This document shows positions 31,053 through 43,000 of a stretch of 64,000 nucleotides of DNA, one piece after another. The notes beneath the pieces were generated by a model that made no database searches, was not told the DNA's origin, and saw only the letters and a list, made by a program, of their open reading frames with translations. Origin of the DNA: Diplonema papillatum (Eukaryota > Euglenozoa > Diplonemea > Diplonemida > Diplonemidae). A program made the position numbers and the translations under genes. Each line of letters opens with the position of its first letter. Position 1 is the first letter of the stretch. The stretch is from NCBI GenBank assembly GCA_030068145.1, contig JAPJBO010000369.1, positions 62,001-126,000 of the forward strand, read 5' to 3'.

Positions 31053-34000
31053 GTATGCGCGTTCTTCTCTCTTTTTAGTGGCCTACGAGGGTCCCGACAA
31101 AATATCAACTTCCCGACTACTTTTTTTTTACATAAGCGCCAGCTTGAAAGGAAATGCTCGACGATGCTGCCCGACAAAGAACAGAAGGGATCCAAAGTGC
31201 TGTAACTACCGAACCACGTGTTGAACGGACGTGAGGTCATGCGGGTCTTCCCCTACACGACAAATCACACAAACACAACAGGTCAAAAGTCCTGAGTGAG
31301 AAAACAACACACGGTGGTGTAAGCGAAGAACAAATCAGGTTGTGTTTGTATTGTATTTGCCCCTTACCTCTATATTTCCCCCCTTCCATTCGGAGTCGAA
31401 GCAGCTACGTCGAGTATTTTAAGCCCGAGAGATCTTCCTTCTCCCCCCCTTCAAAAAAAAAGGGGGGAACAAATCCCCAAACCTTCTCCTTTACCTTGCA
31501 TCAAATAGGTGTCACGGCAAGTTTTGGCCGCGGCTTAACAACTTGCACTTTACAGAACTCAATGCTTAGCAAAATTTGTGCATGCTAATCCATGTGGTCC
31601 ATGTACTCAAAAGAACTCAATGCTTAGCAAAATTTGTGCATGCTAATCCATGTGGATCATGTACTTAAAAGAACTCAATGCTTAACAATATTTGACATGG
31701 GCGGCTTTAGATCTACATCTGAATGACACCTCAACCACAATAATATGTTGTCGACAACTAACAAGTAAAAGAATAAAACAAAACTACGCATCTCTTTTTA
31801 GTGGTGCATCTACACCCTCTAACACGAGTTTGTAGTCCTTCCACTTATTAGTACTAACAATCTTGCGGTTCGGTTGCCCTTCAGTGTATTGTGCAGGCTA
31901 AAAAGACGTAGGCAGCGTGTTTTGGTGGTTGATCAGAATTCCTTACCTGAAAAATGACACAGGGTAAATACAAGTGGGAAACCGATCAACCGGCACGCAC
32001 ACGAACGAAGCGCCTGTCTTTTTAGCATTATTTTTAGTACTAACAATCTTCTGCGGGCTGCCCTTCAATGCAGGCAGGCTAAAAAGACGAAGTAGTGGTT
32101 GCGTCAGTCACCGGACCTTTGAACCTCAAAAGTTAAAAATGTTGGGTATAGGAAAACAGACGTCACGGCGAATATGAACAGGTATAGAAAAAGAGACGAC
32201 CAACCTCACGGTGAAAATGAACAGATATAGAAAAAGACGACTGCACAACCGCAGGTTCCTGTCCTTCTACCACGCGAACTTCGTGGACACGGGCGTCATG
32301 ACGGAGGACGTGGGAGAAGTTCCTCGCCGCGATGCTGCGGCCACGTTTTGGATCGCAAAGACCGACGCGCGCGCCGTCCTGCACAAGTACCGCCGAGAGG
32401 CCGAACGGGCAAACGCGGCCCGGCTCTCCCAAAAGCAAGACGGCACAACGCCCGAGGGCGAAGCCGACGGCGCCGACAGCAACGTCGTGGTGAAGCCGCT
32501 GGACTGGGTCGACAACGAGGACGCGTGGTTCATCGACGCCCCGGGGGCGACTTTGAGGAAGGACCCCGTGTTCGAGCCGCTGCACAAGTTTTTGATCCGC
32601 AACACCGAGCGCGGTGTCATCAGCCGGCAGGAGGAGGCGTCCATGGTCCCTGTACACCTGCAGGCCGAGAGCCGGTGCCTCGACCTCTAGCGCGGCACCC
32701 GGGTCGAAGACGGCGCAGATGCTCTGCCATTTACCACGCTACAAGAGTACCTTCTCGACCGGCGACTTTAAAGCACCCGGATTATCGAGCGAACTTTTCT
32801 ACACACCCTCTCCACAGCGACCCGACAGCGACACAGTAACACACCGGACCTTTGACCCTCTAAAAGCGTTAAAAATGAACGGGTGTAGAAATAGAGACGA
32901 CCAACCTCACGGTGAAAATGAACAGATATAGAAAAAGACGACTGCACAACCGCAGGTTCCTGTCCTTCTACCACGCGAACTTCGTGGACACGGGCGTCAT
33001 GACGGAGGACGAGTGGGAGAAGTTCTTACCACGCTACAAGAGTACCTTCTCGACCGGCGACTTTAAAACACCCGGATTATTATCGAGCGAACTTTTCTAC
33101 ACACCCTCTCCACAGCGACACAGTAACACACCGGACCTTTGAACCTCTAAAAGCGTTAAAAATGAACGGGTGTAGAAATAGAGACGACCCCACAACCGCA
33201 GGTTCCTGTCCTTCTACCACGCGAACTTCGTGGACACGGGCGTCATGACGGAGGACGAGTGGGAGAAGTTCCTCGCCGCGATGCTGCGGCCGCTGCCGAC
33301 CACGTTTTGGATCGCGAAGACCGATGCGCGCGCGGCCGCCGTGAAGGAGGTCCTGCACAAGTACCGCCGAGAGGCCGAACGGGCAAACGCGGCCCGGCTC
33401 TCCCAAAAGCAAGACGGCACAACGCCGGAGGGCGAAGCCGACGGCGCCGACAGCAACGTCGTGGTGAAGCCGCTGGACTGGGTCGACAACGAGGACGCGT
33501 GGTTCATCGACGCCCCGAGGGCGACTTTGAGGAAGGACCCCGTGTTCGAGCCGCTGCACAAGTTTTTGATCCGCAACACCGAGCGCGGGGTCATCAGCCG
33601 GCAGGAGGAGGCGTCCATGGTCCCCGTACACCTGCTCGACATCCAGGCCGAGAGCCGGTGCCTCGACCTCTGCGCGGCGCCCGGGTCGAAGACGGCGCAG
33701 ATGCTCTGCCACCTCTCTCACGCGAACTACCAGAAATTCGGCCGCATGGGGGTCCCAGGGCAGCCGGCAGCTGGAGGCCCGCCAGACGGTGACCACCACA
33801 GGGTGGTCAGTCGGGTCGACTACACGGGCGACGAGGGGTTGGTCGTCGCGAATGACATGTCCGCGGAGAGGGTGAACATCCTCGTCCACCAGATCAAGCG
33901 GCTCGCGCCGTTGTACCCACTCGCGGTGTTCACGAGCCACGACGCGAGGTATTTCCCGACGCTCCAGCACCCCGAGGCGAAGGTGCCAGTCCCGTTCACG

Positions 34001-37000
34001 CGTGTGCTCGCCGACGTGATGTGCTCGGGCGACGGAACCCTGCGAAAAGCGCCGCACATGTGGAGAGAGTGGCACCCGAAGCACTCCATTTCCCTGCACG
34101 CCGACCAAATCCGGATCGCGCTGCGCGCCGCGCGCCTGGTCTCGGTCGCCGGCCGCGTTCTATACAGCACCTGCAGCCTGTCGCCCATCGAGAACGAAGC
34201 CGTCGTCGCGCAGATCCTCCTCCGCAGCAGAGGCTGCCTACGGCTGCTCGACGCGCGGAAGCTGATCTCGATCCGGTCCGTGCCGGGGCTCCGGGCGTGG
34301 AAGCCGATGTGCCCCAAGACCAAAATGCTGTTCGCCACCCATGAAGAAGCGCTGGAAAGCGACGCCGCCACGCCGCTGCTGCCGGCGCACTTCCCGCCGG
34401 CAGACCACCTGGCCGACGAGCTGCCGAAGTGCCTGCGCCTGCTGCCGCACCTCGGCGACTACGGCGGGTTCTTCGTCGCCGTCTTCGAAAAGGTATGCCC
34501 CCGCGCGGTTTGCGGTGTAGGCTCGTATCGTATACTGTCTGGCGAGAACTGCATTCGAAGAAAGGGAGAAGTAAGCACACGTCTTTTGCAACTGATCTCT
34601 GTCACTGGCGCAAGGGAATGTTGGAGAGAGACTGCCTTAACCCGGGGAAACGAGCTTGGCGAAGCATGACACGACGTGCGCAAAGAGGTAGTCTGTAGCG
34701 GCTTGTGCAATCTATCGTCACAGCTTGTTGCGCCACGTCAAGTTGAAACTACTAAACTTCACTACAATTGCCACCTTTACCACTTTGATGTCGAAAGGCG
34801 ACACCCCGTAGCGGAGCCAGCTGGCTTCGAAAATGTATGCCCCGCGCGGTTTGCGGTAGTTCCCGAGGCTCGTTTCGTAAAGAACTCACGTAAGAACACG
34901 TCTTTTGTAACTGATCTCTGTCACTGGCGCAAGGGAATGTTGGAGAGAGACTGCCTTAACCCGGGGAAACGAGCTTGGCGAAGCATGACACGACGTGTGC
35001 AAAGAGGTAGTCTGTAGCGGCTTGTGCAGTCTATCGTCGTCACAGCTTGTTGCGGCACGTGAAGTTGAAACTACTAAACTTCACTACGATTACCACCTTT
35101 TACCACTTTGATGGCGAAAGGCTTCACCCCGTCCGAATAAGATGTTATTGCGAAGAACTATCCAGAAAACGTATGATGCCGCCGCGGCCGACGCCCAGTG
35201 CGGGAGCGGAGGTTGAAGACGACGGGTACGACAGCACGGTGGACGAAGACGGCGAGGTGGAAGAGCGGAGCCAGCTGGTGAACAAGCTGCAAAGCGCCGT
35301 GAAGCGCTGGGAGGCCGCCGACAACGCCATCGAGCTCGCAAGAACCCCGGAAATGACAAGACACACAGGAAATGAGAGCGCGTTCTAAAATACGTCGAAT
35401 AGTATACGATACCTTACAAAAAGGAACCTTTACGACAATGGGCACACGGAGACTTTAACCCCCCGGATTTGTGTGAGTGAACTTGCACTCGAAAACGTAT
35501 GCATAAACGATTTACAGACATGCGATATGCCGCCGCGGCCGACGCCCAGCGCGGGAGCGGAGGTTGAAGACGACGGGTACGACAGCACGGTGGACGAAGA
35601 CGGCGAGGTGGAAGAGCGGAGCCAGCTGGTGAACAAGCTGCAAAGCGCCGTGAAGCGCTGGGAGGCCGCCGACAACGCCATCGAGCTCGCGAAGGCGAAG
35701 GCGAAGATGGAGCGTGTCCGCGCCGGCGGCCAACTGCAAGCCAAGCTCGCCGACTACGTGCCGGCGGTGGACGCGATGCCGGGCGCCGTCGCCAACCTGT
35801 CGCAGTCCTTCGGGCTCACGACCGAGTTCCCCATGACGCAGATGGTCTGCCGGCTCCTGACGCTCCCCGAGACCGAATCGGCGCAGGCGTCTCGCCCCGG
35901 CCCGCCGAACACCATCCTCTTCCTCGCGAAGGCCGCTGCGGACGCCGTCAGGTTCTCGACCGACCCTTCGGTATGGTATTACACACGGCGACGATAATGC
36001 GTGTCGGCTTGTATCTTGGTCGATTGCATCCACTGCGTGGCTTAGCGTGGCTAGCCACGCCAAGCCATGCCAAGCCTTGGCAAACCTGGCTATGCCTTGC
36101 TATGCCACGCCAAGCCATAAGCCTGCAAAGCTACGCTCAGCCACGCCAGGCTATGCCAAGCATACCAAGCTTTGCTAAGCCTTGCTAAGCCACGCTCAGC
36201 CACGCCAAGCCATGCCAAGCCTTCCCCAAGCCTTGCTAAGCCACGCGAAGCCCCTCGGTATCCGCAATAGGCTCGAAAAGTAACGACGCACTGAAACGTG
36301 TCAAAGCCTCCTCGCACCAATAACACACAGTTTTTTTGGCGACAATAATTTTGGCTTTCTTATTTTGTCGGCAACCCCCCAAACCGCCCAAATTAAAAAC
36401 GCCAAAAAAATACTCGAGGGGCTGCCTTGTGCTTACTTCGAAGGAGGCTAGAGGGGGAGAAACAATACAACTACAAATGGTGTGATCGGTGGGCCAGTTC
36501 CCCGTAGTTCCCCCGTAGTTCAACATGGGGGGGGGGTGTCTTTTTTTTTTTCGTTTCTTGTTTTTTTGCTGAGTGCTTCAGGAATGCAGCCTTGGGTCCT
36601 GGAGAGCATTTCTAAGCTACTTTGCACTTTTTCGTCACAAAATAAGGACAATTTCGGGTAATTCGAGCGTAACAAGATCAAAGACCCCAGCAAAATCGGT
36701 GAATTTCGGGGGTAATTTCTTTTTTGTGGCGACCACTTTCTGCAGTCGGCCCTGGCAAAGGTGGGGCGGAAGAGCTACAAAGGTGCAGTATTTCGGCCCC
36801 AACTTGCGCAGAGCGGCCATGTGCTATGCGTGCCCCGAAGAGGAAGGAATAGGATGAGAAGGAAGGACAGACTGCGAGTCACGGTTTGACAGGTAGTGAC
36901 AGGATCAGCTAGCAGGAAATGTTCTACCAGAGGCCCCGCGCCGGCCGGGTTTCGAAGCGATCGCGGGACCGCAGACCTTCGCGGCGGTCGGAGGAGAGAG

Positions 37001-40000
37001 GTGGTTCCGGGCGCTGCAGTATTGGCTGGAAGGGATGTGCTGGTCGGTGGTGGGTGACGTCTCGATGGCAGAGCTCGCCGTCGACTTTGAAGTGTGCACC
37101 AAACTAGATCTTCCGGGCAGTGTCGTAGCGACGACGGACGGGACACCGTTGAGCATGCGTGCGAGGGTACTCGCAAAACTTTTAAAAACCGTCGAGGATG
37201 CACTGGAGCGAAACGGCGACGGACCGCTTCTGCCAGACAGGAAACTGGGGAAGATAGGTCGCTGAGAACGGCGGGGGGTACGAGATGGGGCCGATCTTCC
37301 GTGGTGGTACAGAGTCGATGGAAGTGCTCGAGACACAGCTGACGACGGCACGAGTTCAGCGACGAGGCGTGGGGGATGGATCTTTTCCCTACATGTGGAG
37401 GTGGAAGGGCAGAGCGTGCGGCGAGATGGGCGGTGTTCAACGCTACGGAACACGAAAAGTGGAGTGAGCGGGTGTGCCACGGCACCAGAAAGTGAAGTGC
37501 GGCGTGTGAAAGCGCCGGTGCAACCTGGACGAGCAATCGAAGAAGAAGCGAGGCACCAAACGCGCGCCTGAGCGCGACGATCAAGTCGAGCTAAAGAGGC
37601 GAAAGAATGACACATCACGTACGAAAAGATAACCGCGACACCGCAAATCGCCACAGATTATTTGCATTCTAACCCAAACTATCAGAGGCGGTCGCGGTCG
37701 AAGACGGCAACCCGAGCGAGGAGCAAGGTTGATAACCAGTAATGGCCATGCTGAAGGCAAGGTTGCGTTGCAGGAGGAGAAACTGGTGCTTGGCCGAGGA
37801 TAAGATGGCTATGGCGGCAGGGGCAGAACAGAGGGACAGCGAGTCCTTCTTGTGGGGTAGTCCCGCCTCCGCAGTCCCCGGACCTCCGCCCACTTGCATA
37901 CAGCCGTCGACTGGCCTTTCCCAAGAGGACGAGTTGGAATGCAGGTACCATCTCCGGAGAGCTTCCGGTTTCTCCCAGAGTAGAGGAGCTGATGCAAACG
38001 CCACCTGGGCTTCTGAACGTGATTGCAGATCACCTTCTTGCCCAAACCCAAGAGGGATTGGAGTGTCGGAATGGCGCGCAAGGAGAGGCTCTGGCTTGTT
38101 TGCTTCTTTCGCTGGCGAGAGGGAGACTTCGGACACGGCAAAGCCTTGGGTTCTTCGGGCTCTGCATCCTTCTGTTCCAGAGATCGTAGAGCAGTTTGCC
38201 CACAACAACATTAGCCTTGAATGGCATGCTTCGAGTGAGGGCATGCAGTTTATCAAGAAGTAACTCTCTCTTCTTGTCAGCTTCCCTTCCATGCAGACAG
38301 TAACTTCTTATCAGCTTCCCTTCCATGCAGACAAGTCGGACTCAAGCACATATTTTCGTCTATCACCGGACTCTTGATTGCGTGCTGCCAGTTTTATCTG
38401 TTGGCTGTCCAAGATATTCTGCAGATCTCGATCGGTGTCAGGCCTCTGCCATCCGTCACGATAACGCGAATGTTTTCAAGGACCAGTACAAGCACGCGCA
38501 ATGGTGGCAGCTGTGCTTTTCCTACAGTCCTCTTGGGGAACGTTGAAGGGGGCCCGGTAGCGAGCTTTACTTAGGTTCCTGCAAGCGTTAGCCAACCGAC
38601 TTCTGTGAGTCCTGCGATAGCGTTCGAGTCTACTTTCCAACGAATCCTTCATGCCACGGCGTCGCGAAAGCTCCACCCCCGACACCCCGAAGGCTCCATT
38701 TTTCAAAAGGCTTGGCCCTTCTGTGGAAAGCCCAAGCAAGAGGAACCGTTTTGCTCACTCCAAAGCTCCCGGTTTGGCGCCGGTGCGTGGCGTTTCAAAA
38801 GATCCACTACAAAAAAAAAAAAGACACCCCAAGGTCAGTTCCCCGTAGTTCCCCCGTAGTTCACCCTGGCTATACCGACCACACCAACAAAATGGGTCTT
38901 TTTTGTTGAACGCTTACGCCCGCCACTAAACCCAGATTCACCTGTGTTTCGTGTGGGCTACAGCACATTTACCTCCTTTGATCTTTTGCAGCTGGCAGCC
39001 TCCTCAAGTATTTCCTACAAAGCAGGTGCTTATACAAAAAAATACTGCTTATGCTACATCATGCAGGGTCAAAACCTTGTGTCTTTTTGGTAACAGGGAT
39101 TTAGGGACAGCGGATTATTACCCGGGCGGGCCAACTGCCCACTACTCTCGCCAAAATTTTGGTGGGTGGGTCCCCCCCCCCCTCTGGTGGGAATATTTTT
39201 TCCCCAAAACTGCATGAAGATTTTCCGACGGAAACCCACTGTTGCATCAATGTAATGGCCCAAATCTGACCGAAAACCGCTGTTACATCAATGTAATGGG
39301 CCAAATCTGGCGGGAAACCACTGTTACATCACTGTAATGGGCCGAATTTCACAGAAACCCACTGCTACATCAATGTAATGGCCCAAATCTGACCGAAAAC
39401 CACTGTTACATCGATGTAATGGGCAGAATTTGACGGAAAACCACTGTTACATCAATGTAATGGGCCAAATTTGACCGAAAACCACTGTTACATCAATGTA
39501 ATGGCCCAAATTTGACCGAAAACCACTGGTACATCGATGGAATGGGCAGAATTTGACGGAAAACCACTGTTACATCGATGTAATGGGCAGAATCTGACGG
39601 AAAACCACTGTTACATCAATGTAATGGGCAGAATTTGACCGAAAACCACTGTTACATCAATGTAATGGCCCAAATTTGACGGAAAACCACTGTTACATCG
39701 ATGTAATGGGCAGAATTTGACGGAAAACCACTGTTACATCAATGTAATGGGCCAAATTTGACCGAAAACCACTGTTACATCGATGTAATGGGCAGAATTT
39801 GACCGAAAACCACTGTTACATCGATGTAATGGGCAGAATTTGACGGAAGACCACTGTTACATCGATGTAATGGGCAGAATCTGACGGAAAACCGCTGTTA
39901 CATCGATGTAATGGGCAGAATCTGACGGAAAACCACTGTTACATCAATGTCATGGGCAGAATCTGACGGAAAACCACTGTTACATCAATGTAATGGGCAG

Positions 40001-43000
40001 AAATTCGGTTTCAATGATACAATAACGTATGTTCAATGTTGTCGCGACGATGCTCAAATACAGTTCAAAATAGGGGACGGGCCCGGCTCCGTAGCAGTAC
40101 TTCTTGTGGTTCACAATGTGGATGATCAGGCTTATTCCCGTAGGGCTTTACCGAAGTAAAGACCGGGTGCCGAAACACAACTACACTGCAAAGTATCGGG
40201 GTTCTGTTTCCTCTTCTCGAAGATCTAGCCAAGTTACGTTAGCGGTGGCCGAGGGCCGAGCGCGATGCTAACAGCAGCGTCGAGGACTTCTTGGAAGGGG
40301 GGCGACCCCTGCTTCGAATCTCTGTACGATCGCTTATAGAGGTACGGCATCCTCTGAGTCGGCGGACCGCGAGCCTGCACTGTGCACCCACAACTTTCCC
40401 ACAATGTGGGCAGAATAGCCACAACATTTACCCACAAAGTATTGTGGCTATTGTGGCTAGAATCTTTTTCATTGTGGTTCAGTGAAGATGGTCCAGAAAA
40501 CAGCATTTCCAGGACAAAGACATGTTTATCCCACGTTTTTCGATGACGTATCGTGTGTTTGAGCCACGTCCTGCTTGAGCCAGGTCCTGAACGAGGTGTG
40601 GGCCACTGACTATAATCGATTATTATGTATGATATGCCTTACCCCACTCATACACCAGGTTGTAACACCAAGCAAAATGGCAAGCGCACAATGCTGCTGC
40701 ATTAACTGCAAGACAAGAATGGAGATGCTGGATGTTAGCTACAAGAGGGCGGCGAAAGATGTCGGAGGCTTCGAATGCGACGTTTGTGGGTACAAAAACG
40801 GCACCCGCAATCGGCGCCAACGTATCGGATGCAAGGCCTGTGACTTCGACCTGTGCTCGAAGTGTGGCAACAGCTGGGTGTTGAAGAAGCTCCTTCAGCC
40901 CTCGAGCAGTGGTGCACAGCAGGCTGATGCGCCCCAGGCCACAAACAGCGGCACAACACAGGCCAGCGGTGGTGCAACTTCAGAACCTTTGGCACAGCAA
41001 GTTGCTGAGCAACCCATCACTGCTGAAAACATCCCTGCCGACCAGCCTTCACCTGCCGCAGATCCAGCACCAAACTTTGGTCCAAAGGGGTTTCCTGCAG
41101 GCACAGTGCTCGGGAACCTCACACAAGACGGACTTGCACGACCAGACGATCCGCGTTACACTAGTGCATCAAGCAAGACATGGGACTTCCATGTCTACTT
41201 TCAGGTTCTCGAAGACGGGCTAGCCATGTGTCGTTTGGAAGGGTGCACACACATGCCAAAGATGCGCAACGAGAAGGGAACACCAAAACGCCACTACGAT
41301 ACGTACCACAACCACGAGGCGATTGAGGCAGCAAAGCGAGGCATCCGGGAGAGGGCTGAAGAGAGAAAGAGAAAAGCGGAAGCAGCAGCAAACGAGAAGG
41401 CGAGCACCGCGAAGCAGCGTCGCATTGCTGTTTCGCCAACAGTGCGGGGGTTGCCACTGGATGAGCATGTTGTCTTCACGTTTGCCAAGCACCACCTCCC
41501 GTTCCACATCATTGAGTCGCCGGACTTTCGTTCTCTGCTCAAGGCAGATGTCATCATGACGAGACGCGAACTCAGCCAGAAGACAGCGCTGCTTGCAGAG
41601 AAGCTCATGACAGAGCTCTTCGCCTCACTTGCCGGGGAAGATGTCTGCCTCCTCGTGGATGCGGCAACGAAATGCCGCAGAACATTTCTTGGTGTGTCCC
41701 TCGCCTGTGGAAACACAGTGTATCACTACGGTGATATAGAGGTGAAGTGTTCAATGACTGCTGCAGCTATCGCTGGATGCCTGGACAAGATTCTGGATAC
41801 ACTCACCGAAGGGGGGATCACCGTTGTTGGTGCTGTGGCGGACAACGCAGCGGCGATGCAGAGCGCACTGGACCAGCTGGGGGACGAAAGTGAATCGGAC
41901 GAGTCGGAAGCAGAGCAAGACGCAGACGGGATGCCTGCCGAGGATGCGCTGAATGCGACAAGAGAGCACCTTGCTTATCGTGGGCTCCTCGTCTTTCGGT
42001 GTGGGGCCCACAGCCTCCAGCTTGTCCTCAAGGACATCTTCGACATCGACCGCTTCTCAGCGTTCAAGAAAAGATTCCTTGTCGAAAACGAAAAGTACGT
42101 GCACAAGGAGGGGGCAGAACAACTGAAGGCAGCCCAGGCAGAAGCTCAGGTTCCTAACACTCAGATCAAAGGACTTCGTTGCTTCACCACTGTGAGATGG
42201 AACAGTATGTACGATGCCATGCTTCGCCAGAAAGAGCTCAGTGCCCACATCGAAACTGTGTCGGGAGACGGCACCAACTGGGAACGATACTGGTCCGACC
42301 TTAACCAGTTGATCGACATCTGTGCCCCATTTGCCATTGCCACAGATGTTGTCCAATCGGACCGAATGACTTTGGAGGGACTTCTTGGGGTGCTCGCCTT
42401 CCTGGACCAGCATGCTGCAAAGATGCGAAAAGGAAACCTTCGAGCGAAGGAAGCTTCGGAAATCTGGGAGACCAGGAAGGAGCGTCACTTCACATCTGCT
42501 GCCACCTCTCTTTTCAGCACCCTGAACCCAAAGGAAAACCACGGGGATTGGTCCCGGCGACACCACAGAAATTCTTTGGATGAAGTGCTCAAGCACGTTG
42601 TTCCCTATGCCGACCGGAAGAAGAAGTCCCTTGGGACCTTCAAAGATCGCGAGAGCCAGGTAACCACCGAACTTACAACGTTCTGGAACCACGGGGTTGT
42701 TCCTGCTTGCGCAGGCTCGTTCCTCAAATACTGGAGCACCCACACACGCCGCCTTGACTTCCCCGTGTTGAGTTCCTTTGCCATTGCACTTGCCAACTGC
42801 ACAACAACCGAGGCTGCGGTAGAACGGAACTTCAAGGTCCTCTCGCGGCAGTTAACGAAGCACCGCGCATCCTTAAAGTCGCAAAAAGCATCTTCTTTGG
42901 CGATCATCGCGATTAACTATCCGAAGCTTGCTGCCGACCACTTTGCACCCGAATCTGAGAAGAAGGCAGCCACAGAAAAAAGAATGTTCACACGCCTTGC

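Larger units (their letters stand above)
36495..38863. mobile_element. 2.3-kb segment bounded by 28-bp direct repeats
   Basis: CAGTTCCCCGTAGTTCCCCC and the next 8 bases occur at 36495-36522 and 38836-38863. Just inside, GGGGTGTCTTTTTTTTTTT (left) and AAAAAAAAAAGACACCCC (right) form an inverted pair. This looks like an insertion with a long target duplication in NSUN2 intron 3. It encloses the retroelement-like remnant at 36930-37290. Confidence 0.5.
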
